In this document: piece by piece, positions 34,904-43,975 of the stretch
Numbering within the stretch: the stretch's first letter is position 1
How the letters are laid out: each line of letters opens with the position of its first letter
Program-made: the position numbers and the translations under genes
Source: Aliiroseovarius lamellibrachiae
GTDB lineage: Bacteria > Pseudomonadota > Alphaproteobacteria > Rhodobacterales > Rhodobacteraceae
DNA length: 64,000 nucleotides
Direction: 5' to 3'
Assembly (NCBI RefSeq): GCF_018599245.1
Contig: NZ_JAHEVJ010000008.1
Span: 107,063 to 171,062, forward strand
The notes under the pieces: model-generated
Seen by the model: only the letters and a program-made list of their open reading frames with translations
What the model was told of the DNA's origin: nothing
Databases searched by the model: none

Positions 34904-35743
34904 ATGGATAAGAACCTTTTCATCTTTGGATACGGCTATTCGGCGCAGGCTTTGGCGCGCGTGTTGATGGCTGATGGTTGGCAGGTCACGGGGACCTCTC
35001 GTGAGGGGCGCGAAGGCACGATGATGTGGCCGGGCGCCGACATCTCGGGCGCGCTGTCACAGGCCAGTCATCTGTTGATTTCCGCAGGGCCAAATGCGGC
35101 GGGCGATCCGGTTTTGGCAGGCGCGCGCGATATGATTGCCGACCACGCGCCACATCTGAAATGGGTTGGGTATCTGTCCACCACTGGCGTTTATGGCGAC
35201 CATCAGGGTGGATGGGTGGATGAGGCCACGGCGCTGACCCCCGCGACAAAACGCGGTCAATGGCGGGTCAGGGCGGAAGCGGCATGGCAAGCGCTGGCCA
35301 AGGATCTGGACTTACCGCTGCATATCTTTCGTCTGGCGGGAATTTACGGCCCCGGACGCGGGCCATTTGCCAAAGTGCGTCGTGGCACCGCCCGGCGTAT
35401 TATCAAGGAAAATCAAGTGTTTTCGCGCATCCATGTTGCGGATATCGCGCAGGTTCTGGCCGCCTCTATTGCGCGCCCAGATCCCGGTGCCATTTACAAT
35501 GTCTGCGACGATGAAGCGGCCCCGCCCGAGGATGTTTTGGCCCATGCCGCTGAACTTTTGGGGATGGAAATTCCGCCTTCAGAGGATTTCCTGACCGCCG
35601 AAATGACCCCGATGGCACGCAGCTTTTACGCGGAAAGCAAGCGGGTTTCGAACGCCCGGATCAAGCGCGATCTGGGCGTTGCTTTAACCTATCCCACCTA
35701 TCGCGAAGGGCTGGCGGCACTGCTGGCCTCCGAGCCCAAATAG
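34904..35743 (+). CDS. NAD-dependent epimerase/dehydratase-like protein (YeeZ-like SDR)
   Basis: A 279-residue extended-SDR protein starting MDKNLFIFGYGYSAQALARV (nucleotide-binding G-x-G-x-S). STTGVYGDHQGGWVDE and FRLAGIYGPGRGPF are typical of the YeeZ group. Function unknown; some members are linked to DNA or sugar metabolism only by annotation. The ATG at 34904 is used because the longer frame upstream overlaps caiD and is low-complexity (Thr/Ser-rich). Confidence 0.8.
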   Translation: MDKNLFIFGYGYSAQALARVLMADGWQVTGTSREGREGTMMWPGADISGALSQASHLLISAGPNAAGDPVLAGARDMIADHAPHLKWVGYLSTTGVYGDHQGGWVDEATALTPATKRGQWRVRAEAAWQALAKDLDLPLHIFRLAGIYGPGRGPFAKVRRGTARRIIKENQVFSRIHVADIAQVLAASIARPDPGAIYNVCDDEAAPPEDVLAHAAELLGMEIPPSEDFLTAEMTPMARSFYAESKRVSNARIKRDLGVALTYPTYREGLAALLASEPK

Positions 35744-35759
35744 GCACGATCCGCGTGAC

Positions 35760-35954
35760 TTAACTGGCGAGACCGGCGCCAAACATCAAAATCGTCATGG
35801 CCGGGACCAACCAATCGTGGCTGGCTGAACCGGCGGTGTCGACTTCGATCATCTCTGGTGTGATGTTTGGTTCAACGATGGGGTCGGAAACGGCACCGGC
35901 AAAGGCGGGCGCTGTGAGGGTTGCAAAGACTGCTGCGATAATGGCCGTTTTCAT
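35760..35954 (-). CDS. Small exported membrane protein, 64 aa
   Basis: The protein begins MKTAIIAAVFATLTAPAFAG, a good signal peptide with a cut after AFA, and ends with a hydrophobic stretch (WLVPAMTILMFGAGLAS) that could anchor it. The middle is acidic (DPIVEPNITPEMIEVDTAG). AAGGAGAG precedes the ATG at 35954. No family recognised. It stands alone between the YeeZ-like gene and dxs. Confidence 0.7.
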   Translation of the reverse strand: MKTAIIAAVFATLTAPAFAGAVSDPIVEPNITPEMIEVDTAGSASHDWLVPAMTILMFGAGLAS

Positions 35955-36049
35955 GGCTCTCTCCTTGGGTTTTTTCAAGCCATAGCGAAGGGCGCCCCCT
36001 TTTGTCTACAAGCAAAATGTCGCGCAAACGTCAATGTGATAAGGGGTTT

Positions 36050-36155
36050 TAGAGCGTTTCCAGTTTTTCATTGAAGCATCTGTCATCGCTTTTTGCGTTT
36101 GAGCGAAGCGAAAGGCCGCGAACAAGCGATACAATGCGAACTGGAAACGCTTTAG
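36050..36155. repeat. Large imperfect stem-loop at the 3' end of dxs
   Basis: The outer arms AGCGTTTCCAGTT (36053-36065) and AACTGGAAACGCT (36139-36151) are perfectly complementary over 13 bp, and inner pairs such as ATCGCTT with AAGCGAT continue the stem. The right arm abuts the dxs TAA codon. It may terminate or stabilise the dxs message, or be a dispersed palindromic repeat. Confidence 0.65.
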
Positions 36156-38080
36156 GCGCGTTTGGCGTCGATCTGGGCAATTCCCAAGACGTCCAAGACC
36201 TTAGCCTCGATCCCTGCCGCGCTCAGCCCGGCGTCTTCATACATCCGGTCGGGGGCGGCGTGGTCAACAAACGTATCGGGCAGCACCATCGAGCGGAATT
36301 TCAGCCCGGTATCAAACACCGCCTCATTGGCCAAAAGCTGGGCGACATGGCTGCCGAACCCACCAACGGACCCCTCTTCGATGGTGATCAGCGCTTCGTG
36401 ATTGGCGGCAAGATCCAGGATCATGTCACGGTCCAGCGGCTTGGCGAACCGGGCGTCTGCAATCGTCGGCGTGATGCCTTTTGCGGCGAGTTTCTCTGCG
36501 GCCTTCTCGACCTCGGACAAACGTGTGCCAAACGACAGGATCGCAACACGCGCGCCCTTTTGGATCATCCGGCCCTTGCCGATTTCAAGCACCTCACCAC
36601 GCTCGGGCAACTCAACCCCAACGCCTTCGCCGCGTGGGTAACGGAACGCCGACGGGCGGTCGTTGATCGAATGCGCGGTGGCGATCATATGCATCAGCTC
36701 CGCCTCATCCGCGGCGGCCATCACCACCATGTCCGGCAGGTTGGCCATAAAGGCGATGTCAAAAGACCCCGCATGGGTGGCACCATCGGCCCCAACCAAA
36801 CCGGCGCGGTCAATTGCAAAGCGCACGGGAAGGCGTTGCACCGCCACATCATGCACAACTTGGTCATAACCACGCTGCAAAAACGTCGAATACATCGCGC
36901 AAAACGGTTTCATCCCGCCCGCCGCCAAAGCCGCCGAAAAGGTCACCCCATGCTGTTCAGCAATGCCCACATCAAAGGTACGCGAGGGGTAGCGTTCGAG
37001 CATGGGATTCAGGCCCGTGCCATCCGGCATTGCGGCGGTCACAGCGCAGACCTTGTCATCCTCGCCCGCCAGATCGACCAGTGTTTTGCCAAAGACGGAT
37101 GTATAGCTGGGCGCGTTTGAGGGCGATTTATGCTGTTTGCCGGTGGGCACGTCGAATTTTGCCGTGGCATGGCCGCGATCCCGCGCGGCCTCGGCCGGGG
37201 CGTATCCTTTGCCCTTTTTGGTGATCACATGGATCAGCATCGGCCCACTGGCGCGTTCGTGCACGGTGCGCAGGATTGGCAACAGGCTTTCCAGATCGTG
37301 ACCATCAATGGGGCCGACATAGGAAAAGCCAAGCTCTTCAAACAGGGTGCCGCCAACGGTCATGGATTTGACCATTTCCTTGGCCCGGCGCGCACCTTCC
37401 TGGAAGGGTTCGGGCAACAGGCTGACGGCCCCTTTGGCGGCGGCTTTCAATTCCTGAAACGGCTCCCCCGCGTAAAGGCGCGACAGGTATGACGACATGG
37501 CGCCAACGGGCGGCGCAATCGACATTTCATTGTCGTTGAGAACCACAAACAGGCGGCGGCCAAGGTGGCCTGCGTTGTTCATCGCCTCAAACGCCATGCC
37601 GGCCGACATCGACCCATCACCAATCACCGCTACCGCGTCACCCAAACCGGGGTCTGGTGCGCCGCCCAAATCGCGGGCAACCGCAAAGCCAAGCGCTGCC
37701 GAGATCGAGGTGGAGCTGTGCCCCGCGCCAAACGGATCAAACGGGCTTTCGGTGCGTTTGGTAAAGCCAGACAAGCCACTTTCCATGCGCAGCGTGCGAA
37801 TACGATCCCGCCGGCCAGTCAGGATTTTATGCGGATAACATTGGTGGCCCACGTCCCAGATCAGCCGATCCTTTGGTGTGTCAAAGACGGCGTGCAAGGC
37901 CACGGTCAATTCGACCACACCAAGCCCTGCGCCCAGATGCCCGCCGGTTTCCGAGACGGCCGAAATCGTCTCGGCACGGACCTCATCCGCCAGCTTGATC
38001 AGCTCAGCATCCGTCAGCGCCTTTAGGTCGGCGGGGCGGTCAATGCGGTCAAGGGTCGGGGTCACGGGGCGCTGGGACAT
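36152..38080 (-). CDS. dxs: 1-deoxy-D-xylulose-5-phosphate synthase
   Basis: A 642-residue thiamine-diphosphate enzyme that condenses pyruvate and glyceraldehyde 3-phosphate, the first step of the MEP isoprenoid pathway. Motifs include [14 protein letters not shown], the ThDP-binding [18 protein letters not shown] and, in the C-terminal half, the transketolase-type [18 protein letters not shown]. It lies 15 bases downstream of ispA in the run HDAC, xseB, ispA, dxs, a grouping common in Rhodobacterales. Confidence 0.96.
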   Translation of the reverse strand: MSQRPVTPTLDRIDRPADLKALTDAELIKLADEVRAETISAVSETGGHLGAGLGVVELTVALHAVFDTPKDRLIWDVGHQCYPHKILTGRRDRIRTLRMESGLSGFTKRTESPFDPFGAGHSSTSISAALGFAVARDLGGAPDPGLGDAVAVIGDGSMSAGMAFEAMNNAGHLGRRLFVVLNDNEMSIAPPVGAMSSYLSRLYAGEPFQELKAAAKGAVSLLPEPFQEGARRAKEMVKSMTVGGTLFEELGFSYVGPIDGHDLESLLPILRTVHERASGPMLIHVITKKGKGYAPAEAARDRGHATAKFDVPTGKQHKSPSNAPSYTSVFGKTLVDLAGEDDKVCAVTAAMPDGTGLNPMLERYPSRTFDVGIAEQHGVTFSAALAAGGMKPFCAMYSTFLQRGYDQVVHDVAVQRLPVRFAIDRAGLVGADGATHAGSFDIAFMANLPDMVVMAAADEAELMHMIATAHSINDRPSAFRYPRGEGVGVELPERGEVLEIGKGRMIQKGARVAILSFGTRLSEVEKAAEKLAAKGITPTIADARFAKPLDRDMILDLAANHEALITIEEGSVGGFGSHVAQLLANEAVFDTGLKFRSMVLPDTFVDHAAPDRMYEDAGLSAAGIEAKVLDVLGIAQIDAKRA

Positions 38081-38095
38081 TTGCTTACTTTCGGG

Positions 38096-38962
38096 CTACC
38101 TGTCGCGTTGGATAACGAAACGTGCGGCGTCTCGCAAGACATCCGCCCGCGCACCATAGATCCACAGAGCGTCACAGGCATCATTAATCAAATCGTTTGC
38201 GCGGGTCTTTGCCGCATCCAATCCCAAAAGCGAGACGAATGTGGCTTTTCCAGCACCTGCATCTTTGCCCACGGCTTTGCCCACAGCGGCGGCGTCCCCT
38301 TCGACATCCAGAACATCGTCCCAGATCTGAAACGCAAGGCCCAGCGCGGTGGCGTAATCGGTCATCGGTTTGGTATCCGCCCCCGCCAGCATTGCGCCCG
38401 CTTCTGCCGACCAGGTGATCAGCGCACCGGTTTTGCCCGCTTGCAGATGGGTGATTTCATCCAAGGTCAGCGGCGTGGCAGCGGTTTCCGCCGCGATATC
38501 CAGCGCTTGCCCATGCACCATGCCAAGTTGCCCAGCCGCCACAGACAGCGACCGGATCAAGGGAATGCGCACATCGCCTTGCGCGCCTTGCACGATGGGA
38601 TGGGTCAACAGCTCAAACGCCAAGGTCTGAAGCGCGTCACCGACCAGAACCGCCGTCGCCTCGTCCCACTTTTTATGCACCGTGGGCAGGCCGCGACGCA
38701 GATCATCATCATCCATGCAGGGCATATCATCATGCACGAGCGAATAGGCGTGGATCGCTTCAATCGCCGCCGCCACCCAGACGGATCGGTCATCGGCGAC
38801 ACCGTGCATATGCGCGCTTTCCATCACCAGAAATCCGCGCAGACCTTTGCCGCCCGCCGTCGCATAACGCATCGCATCCGCAAGCGCGCCCTTGGCGCTG
38901 ATCTCACCATGCAAACAGGTGCGCGCCGCCAAAGCGGTCGCCGTTAGCCGTGCCTGAAACAT
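38096..38962 (-). CDS. ispA: Farnesyl/geranylgeranyl-type polyprenyl diphosphate synthase
   Basis: A 288-residue trans-prenyltransferase with both aspartate-rich motifs: the first DDMPCMDDDDLRRG and the second in FQIWDDVLDVEGD. The length and the two extra residues between the Asp groups fit bacterial FPP synthase. It makes C15 (or longer) precursors for quinones, carotenoids and undecaprenol. It directly follows xseB and precedes dxs. Confidence 0.9.
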   Translation of the reverse strand: MFQARLTATALAARTCLHGEISAKGALADAMRYATAGGKGLRGFLVMESAHMHGVADDRSVWVAAAIEAIHAYSLVHDDMPCMDDDDLRRGLPTVHKKWDEATAVLVGDALQTLAFELLTHPIVQGAQGDVRIPLIRSLSVAAGQLGMVHGQALDIAAETAATPLTLDEITHLQAGKTGALITWSAEAGAMLAGADTKPMTDYATALGLAFQIWDDVLDVEGDAAAVGKAVGKDAGAGKATFVSLLGLDAAKTRANDLINDACDALWIYGARADVLRDAARFVIQRDR

Positions 38963-39205
38963 TTACGCGCCTTCGACCGGAGTAAGCCCGGCGGGCACGC
39001 CATCAGCGCTCAAAGTGATTGCCGCGACTTTTTCCTCGGCTTCTTTCAGCTTGGCTTCGCAGCGCGCTTTTAATTCCGCCCCACGTTCATAAAGTTTGAT
39101 CGAGGCATCCAGCGCCACGTCACCGCGTTCAAGCTGGCCCACCACGCCCTCAAGCTCGCGCATGGCCTCTTCAAAACTCATCTCTGCAACTGGTGTTTCG
39201 CTCAT
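38963..39205 (-). CDS. xseB: Exodeoxyribonuclease VII small subunit
   Basis: An 80-residue all-helical protein with the XseB pattern FEEAMRELEGVVGQLERGDV and LYERGAELKARCEAKL. It binds XseA to form the single-strand exonuclease; xseA is not in the window. Its ATG overlaps the HDAC-like stop (ATGA) and its stop adjoins ispA. Confidence 0.93.
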   Translation of the reverse strand: MSETPVAEMSFEEAMRELEGVVGQLERGDVALDASIKLYERGAELKARCEAKLKEAEEKVAAITLSADGVPAGLTPVEGA

Positions 39206-40137
39206 GCGCCCCGCTCCATCATCACTTCTACATAGGCGCCGACACTTTCGCCCAGCGCATCCAAATCATAGCCCCCCTCAAGCGAGGATACCACCCGGCC
39301 CGCGCAAGTTTGATCGGCCAGATCACAGATGCGGCGGGCAAGCCACGCGAAGTCATCGGTGTGCCAGTTCAGCCCCGCCAAAGGATCGTCGCGATGGGCA
39401 TCAAAACCGGCGGACACCAGGATCAGTTCTGGTTCAAAATTGGTCAGCGCCGTGTCGATCGCCCGATCCCAGACCGCGCGCATTTTCACCGACCCTGACC
39501 CGCCCTCCAGCGGTTTGTTCAGAATCTGACCATGTGCGCCCTGTTCAGCGCGCGACCCCGATCCGGGATACAGCGGGCTTTGATGGCTAGACACAAACAG
39601 CACGCGGTCCTCATTCCACAACACATCTTGGGTGCCATTGCCGTGGTGCACGTCGAAATCCAACACAGCAATGCGGGTAAGCCCGTGGTGTTCGGCCGCA
39701 TAACGCGCGGCAATGCCCACGGTGGAAAACAGGCAAAACCCCATCGGCGTTTCCGTTTCGGCGTGATGTCCGGGCGGGCGGCAGGCAACAAAAGCGTTCG
39801 CCGCCTCGCCCGCCATCACCGCATCAATCGCCGCAAGGTTGCCGCCAATGCCCCGCATCGCGGCCTCCAACGATCCCGGCGCCATAAAGGTATCGCCATC
39901 CAATTGCCCCCAACCCTCTTGGGGTTCAGCTGCAACAATCCGGTCATAATGGCTGCGCGGGTGGCACAGTTCGACCCGGTCTGGGGTCGCCTCGGGCGCG
40001 TCCTTTCGAACAAGCGCATCAAACGCCGGCGCGGACAATGCCGCCTCAATCGCTTTCAGGCGCGCCACCTGTTCGGGATGGCCGGGGGGCGTGACATGAT
40101 CATGGCAAACGGGATGGGAATAGAGAAATGTTGTCAT
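39202..40137 (-). CDS. Histone-deacetylase-family (AcuC/APAH-like) amidohydrolase
   Basis: A 311-residue arginase/deacetylase-fold zinc hydrolase: HPEQVARL, the active-site histidines in CRPPGHHAETETPMGFC, the metal ligands in LDFDVHHGNGTQDVL and SAGFDAHRDDPLAGL, and the C-terminal SLEGGYDLDALG. Bacterial members deacetylate small acetyl-amines or acetyl-lysine. It is the first gene of the xseB-ispA-dxs run. Confidence 0.88.
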   Translation of the reverse strand: MTTFLYSHPVCHDHVTPPGHPEQVARLKAIEAALSAPAFDALVRKDAPEATPDRVELCHPRSHYDRIVAAEPQEGWGQLDGDTFMAPGSLEAAMRGIGGNLAAIDAVMAGEAANAFVACRPPGHHAETETPMGFCLFSTVGIAARYAAEHHGLTRIAVLDFDVHHGNGTQDVLWNEDRVLFVSSHQSPLYPGSGSRAEQGAHGQILNKPLEGGSGSVKMRAVWDRAIDTALTNFEPELILVSAGFDAHRDDPLAGLNWHTDDFAWLARRICDLADQTCAGRVVSSLEGGYDLDALGESVGAYVEVMMERGA

Positions 40138-40182
40138 GGCGTGACGCTAGGATACTGTGGACCACATCACAAGGAAGAGCCT

Positions 40183-40275
40183 ATGCGCCCATATCTTTTT
40201 GCCCTCACCACCGCCTTCATTCCGCTTATCGGACAGGCCGACAGCCAAGACGCGGTCGAAGAACCATCCGCCTGA
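40183..40275 (+). CDS. Possible small exported peptide, 30 aa
   Basis: ATG 40183 is preceded by AAGGAAG. The peptide MRPYLFALTTAFIPLIGQAD has a signal-peptide-like hydrophobic core and ends QDAVEEPSA. In another frame just past the stop, a protein-like tail (TKSHPVTDWPNDMPSECAAV) continues to 40346, so this may be a longer small protein broken by a frameshift. Confidence 0.4.
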   Translation: MRPYLFALTTAFIPLIGQADSQDAVEEPSA

Positions 40276-40400
40276 CCACAAAATCGCACCCCGTCACCGA
40301 CTGGCCCAACGACATGCCCAGCGAATGCGCTGCGGTTTACAACTAACCCACGGAGGGGCCGCTTTTTCTTGCCAAAAATACCTCGGGGTTCGAGGGCAGC

Positions 40401-40424
40401 GAAAAACGGTCTGGGGGACCGTTT
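40401..40424 (-). terminator. Terminator behind the PetR-like gene
   Basis: AAACGGTC (40404-40411) pairs with GACCGTTT (40417-40424). On the minus strand the stem is followed by TTTTC, about 55 bases past the response-regulator stop. Confidence 0.65.
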
Positions 40425-40441
40425 GCCCGACGAACGGGCGG

Positions 40442-40478
40442 AGCCCTACCCGAAGGGCGGGGGCAGCGCCCCTTTGCC
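40442..40478. repeat. GC-rich intergenic repeat, family 2
   Basis: CGAAGGGCGGGGGCAGCGCC followed by CCTTTG near 40450-40477 matches CGAAGGGCGGGGCAGCGCCC followed by CTCTG at about 23095-23119. Both lie next to AAATA(C/T)CTCGGGG, so the shared element is larger than this core. Both are in 3' intergenic positions. Confidence 0.5.
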
Positions 40479-40480
40479 AA

Positions 40481-41179
40481 TCAGTCAGGCGCCAACATAT
40501 ATCCCGCACCGCGCACGGTTTGCAGGTAACGCGGCTGTTTGGGATCCGCCTCTAATTTGCGCCGCAACCGAGTGATCTGAACATCCACCGCGCGCTCTTG
40601 CGCTTGGCCCTGATCGCGGCCCAATTGCTCCACCAAGGACGTGCGTGTCACAGGTTCGCCGGGCTGGGCGGCAAAGATCTTCATCAGCTGGTTTTCAGTG
40701 GCGGTCAGCCGGATCAAATCCTCGCCTTCCCACAGCTCGCCACGTTCAATGTCATAACGCAAACCGCCCAGCCCAAGCGACGTTGGCACCGCCTCTTCCA
40801 CTGCCGGCATTCGGCGCAGGATGGCATTGATCCGCAACAAAAGCTCTTTGGGTTCAAACGGTTTGGCCAGGTAATCATCGGCCCCGGCCTCAAGCCCCAT
40901 AATCCGATCATCGGTCCCGCCCTTCGCTGTCAAAAGCAGGATCGGCGTGCTCATGGTTTCACGCAAAGATCGCGTCAGGGAAATCCCATCTTCGCCCGGC
41001 ATCATCACGTCACAGACAATCAGATCAAAATCCAACCCCGACAGGATCTTACGTGCATGTTCGGCGTCGCGCGCCGCCGTCACCCAAAACCCACTTCGGA
41101 TCAGAAACTTGCGCAACAACGTGCGAATGCGTTCATCATCGTCGATGATCAACAGATGTGCGTCGGCCAGATCAGCCAT
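40481..41179 (-). CDS. OmpR-family response regulator, PetR-like
   Basis: A 232-residue regulator with a receiver domain (acidic pocket LIIDDDERIR, phosphorylatable Asp in IVCDVMMPGEDG, switch Thr in LLLTAKGG and Lys in YLAKPFEP) and a C-terminal winged helix (about residues 135-230, with RAVDVQITRLRRKLEADPK). It overlaps the upstream MarR-family gene by 8 bases. This MarR/response-regulator pairing matches the PetP/PetR pair of Rhodobacter, which sits upstream of petABC there; here petABC is about 26 kb away. Confidence 0.85.
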   Translation of the reverse strand: MADLADAHLLIIDDDERIRTLLRKFLIRSGFWVTAARDAEHARKILSGLDFDLIVCDVMMPGEDGISLTRSLRETMSTPILLLTAKGGTDDRIMGLEAGADDYLAKPFEPKELLLRINAILRRMPAVEEAVPTSLGLGGLRYDIERGELWEGEDLIRLTATENQLMKIFAAQPGEPVTRTSLVEQLGRDQGQAQERAVDVQITRLRRKLEADPKQPRYLQTVRGAGYMLAPD

Positions 41180-41687
41180 CTTGCGCCTCCTTCAACTGGT
41201 TGAAATGGCGCCGCAGTTCCGGATCCATCATTGCTTCTAGCACAGCGCGAAACCCTTGCACCGCTTCTGGCCCCGCCTCGCGATAGGCCGCGCGCATCCG
41301 CGTGCGCTGTGCATCCGACAGTTCACGTTCCAACGCTTCGCCCACTTCGGTCAACACCAAATGCCGTTCGCGTTTGTCGCGCGTGCCCACGCGGCTTTCC
41401 ACCAAGCCATCTTCGATCAAGGTTCTTAACACCCGGTTGAGCGATTGTTTGGTGACCCCAAGGATCGACAACAGATTGTTCACCGTGGTGCCGGGGCTGC
41501 GTGAAATAAAATGGATCGCCCGGTGGTGCGCCCGTCCATAGGCTTTGTCTTCCAAAATCCGGTCCGGGTCGGCGGTAAATCCGCGGTAGGCAAAAAACAT
41601 CGCCTCGATGCCCTTGCGCAGCTGCTCATCCGTCAGAAACAGCAACGCCTGCCCCCCAGGTGCCGCCGTGGCGCGCGTGTCATTCAT
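41172..41687 (-). CDS. MarR-family regulator, PetP-like
   Basis: A 171-residue protein with a MarR winged helix: GRAHHRAIHFISRSPGTTVN, SILGVTKQSLNRVLRTLIED, GLVESRVGTRDKRERHLVLT. The ATG at 41687 follows AAAAGGGGAC; the longer frame upstream is not supported. It is translationally coupled to the PetR-like response regulator. No histidine kinase is adjacent, so how the response regulator is switched is not visible. Confidence 0.83.
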   Translation of the reverse strand: MNDTRATAAPGGQALLFLTDEQLRKGIEAMFFAYRGFTADPDRILEDKAYGRAHHRAIHFISRSPGTTVNNLLSILGVTKQSLNRVLRTLIEDGLVESRVGTRDKRERHLVLTEVGEALERELSDAQRTRMRAAYREAGPEAVQGFRAVLEAMMDPELRRHFNQLKEAQDG

Positions 41688-41935
41688 GCCGTCCCCTTTT
41701 CTGTGTCGCCATTTCTGACCCGAATTGCGCCCCTGCTTTGGCGCGCGGCGGATCACTTCACGAAATGTGTTACAGTTTTTGATTTTATGTCAGTGTTGTT
41801 GACTTTCCAAGAATCAATTGTTAGCGATGCTCAGTTTTTACGCAACATTATGTCCGAACCGGACCTATGGCGCGCAATAATTGCAAATCCGACCCAGCCA
41901 CACACGGCGGGCGCACAAGATGAAAGGAACGGAAC

Positions 41936-42802
41936 ATGAGCGGATATGATGACCGCGACGGTAAAATCTGGATGGATGGCCAACTGATCGAATGGCGCGA
42001 CGCAAATGTCCACATCCTGACCCACGCACTGCATTACGCCAGCTCGGTGTTTGAAGGCGAGCGCTGCTATGACGGCAAAATCTTCCTCAGCCGCAAACAC
42101 TCGGAACGCTTGCTGCGATCCGGCGAGATGATGGATATGCCGATCCCCTATTCCGTGGATGAGATCGAGGCCGCCAAGCGCGACGTGCTGGACGCCAACG
42201 GCTTCACCAACGCCTATGTGCGCGTGATTGCATGGCGGGGCGCTGGCGAAGACATGGGTGTGTCCGCCGCGCGCAATCCGGTGCGCATGGCCGTGATTGC
42301 CTGGGAATGGGGCAGCTATTATGGCGACGCAAAAATGCAGGGCGCCAAGATCGACATTGCGAAATGGAAACGCCCGTCGCCCGAAACCATCCCAACGGCC
42401 GCAAAAGCCGCCGGTCTTTATATGATCTGCACCATGTCCAAGCACGCGGCCGAGGCCAAAGGCTGTTCGGACGCTTTGTTCATGGATTACCGCGGTTATG
42501 TGGCCGAGGCGACCGGCGCCAATATTTTCTTTGTGAAAGACGGCGAAGTGCACACCCCTGATCCCGACGCGATCCTGAACGGTCTGACCCGGCAAACCGT
42601 GATCAAGATGCTTGAGGAAAAGGGCATCAAGGTTCATGTGCGCCACATCATGCCCGAAGAGCTGGCCGATTTTGAACAATGCTGGCTGACCGGTTCCGCC
42701 GCCGAAGTGACGCCCGTGGCCCAGATCGGGGATTATAAGTTTGAGGTCGGCGCGCTGACCCGTGACATCGCCGAAAGCTATGACAAGCTGGTGCGCAGCT
42801 GA
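41936..42802 (+). CDS. ilvE: Branched-chain amino acid aminotransferase
   Basis: A 288-residue fold-type IV PLP enzyme that makes Ile, Leu and Val from their 2-oxo acids. Motifs are DGQLIEWRDANVHILTHALH near the N-terminus, VFEGERCYDGKIF, and the C-terminal MDYRGYVAEATGANIFFVKD and LTGSAAEVTPVAQIGDY. AAAGGAACGG precedes the ATG. A terminator follows at 42884. Confidence 0.93.
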   Translation: MSGYDDRDGKIWMDGQLIEWRDANVHILTHALHYASSVFEGERCYDGKIFLSRKHSERLLRSGEMMDMPIPYSVDEIEAAKRDVLDANGFTNAYVRVIAWRGAGEDMGVSAARNPVRMAVIAWEWGSYYGDAKMQGAKIDIAKWKRPSPETIPTAAKAAGLYMICTMSKHAAEAKGCSDALFMDYRGYVAEATGANIFFVKDGEVHTPDPDAILNGLTRQTVIKMLEEKGIKVHVRHIMPEELADFEQCWLTGSAAEVTPVAQIGDYKFEVGALTRDIAESYDKLVRS

Positions 42803-43116
42803 TCACGGATCAACGCAGGCCGACGTTAGAACGCCCGATCTTTTGATGCCGCATACCGCGTGGTCAGGCACATCAACAAAACAACCTGTCGCGATCATCG
42901 CGGCAGGTATTTTTTGAAACAACAAAGCTGCATCGTCAGGACAGCGGACCAACGCCGATGTCTTTGACACAAGCGTCTTGTTCACCCAAATGCGCGGCCC
43001 ACGGAGGTTTCCGCCATAGCCGCGCCAAACCGCGAATGCGTTCTGCGTTCCGGGCGGAAAGACACCGCGGGGCAAAGCCCCAAGAGCACACGAGTTGGCC
43101 CGCAGTCTCCGCCGTT
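42803..43116. other. Intergenic region, no gene apart from a terminator
   Basis: Open frames here have no start signal or recognisable protein content. The only structure is the hairpin at 42884-42915. Confidence 0.5.
42884..42915 (+). terminator. Terminator of ilvE
   Basis: ACCTGTCGCG (42884-42893) pairs with CGCGGCAGGT (42899-42908), followed by ATTTTTTG. Confidence 0.8.
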
Positions 43117-43890
43117 TTAAGCGCGCCGTTCTCCGGGTTCATCAATGTCGCGCCGCGACGGCAGACGATCCTGCATGGATTGCGACAAGGATGACAAAGC
43201 CCCACCAGAAGCATCAAAATTCTTTGCCGAAAGCCAATCGCCAGTCTTTTCACGCACCTCGGGCCATTCGTCATCAAGGATCGAATACCAGGCGGTGTCC
43301 CGGTTTTGCCCTTTCGCGATCATGTGATTGTAATGGATGCCCTCAAAACGAAAGCCCAAGCGCAATGCAGCTGCGCGCGATTTTGCGTTCAACGCGTTGC
43401 ATTTCCATTGCATGCGTCGATAATCCAGATCGTCAAACGCATGACGGATCATAAGATAAAGCGCCTCGGTTGCCCCGCGTGTCCGCTGTAATTCTGGGGC
43501 AAACCAGATATGCCCAACTTCGGTCACGCCATTCTGAGGATCGGTGCTGAGGAAGCTGGCCTGACCAACGGCGCGCCCGGTTTTGTTAGACCGAATGGCA
43601 TAGAATGTTGGATCAAAGCTTGCTGATTGTGCGCGCAAGGTCGACGCGTAAGAGGCGACATTTTCCCAAGGCCCATAAGGCAAATAGTCCCAAATCCGCA
43701 GTTTGTCTTCGTCACCATGGCCCGCTTCAAAGAGCTCTCCTGCGTGTTTTTCCGCGTCCATCCGCTCCAGCACAATATCCTGCCCCACCAGATTTTCACG
43801 CGTTGGTGTCAGCGCGGAGGGTAGGTTTTTGACCGGGCGCCCCGACAAGGGACGTGGGAAGAGGGCTTCGGTGTCATTGGATTTCATCAT
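43117..43890 (-). CDS. GNAT-family acetyltransferase (RimJ/RimL type)
   Basis: A 257-residue protein with a RimL-like GNAT domain in the middle: VLERMDAEKHAGELF, GHIWFAPELQRTRGATEALY (acetyl-CoA-binding loop RTRGAT) and CNALNAKSRAAALRLGFRFE. An N-terminal tail of about 30 residues and a C-terminal tail of about 35 are extra. The substrate may be a protein N-terminus or small molecule. Start MMKSND at 43890; a GTG at 43902 is possible. Confidence 0.85.
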   Translation of the reverse strand: MMKSNDTEALFPRPLSGRPVKNLPSALTPTRENLVGQDIVLERMDAEKHAGELFEAGHGDEDKLRIWDYLPYGPWENVASYASTLRAQSASFDPTFYAIRSNKTGRAVGQASFLSTDPQNGVTEVGHIWFAPELQRTRGATEALYLMIRHAFDDLDYRRMQWKCNALNAKSRAAALRLGFRFEGIHYNHMIAKGQNRDTAWYSILDDEWPEVREKTGDWLSAKNFDASGGALSSLSQSMQDRLPSRRDIDEPGERRA

Positions 43891-43975
43891 AGCACGTTTC
43901 ACTTTCAGCTATTAAGTAATGTGGCCGGTGGCACATTTTGGCACGGCCAAATCGGGCGCGCGATTACGTTCGGAT

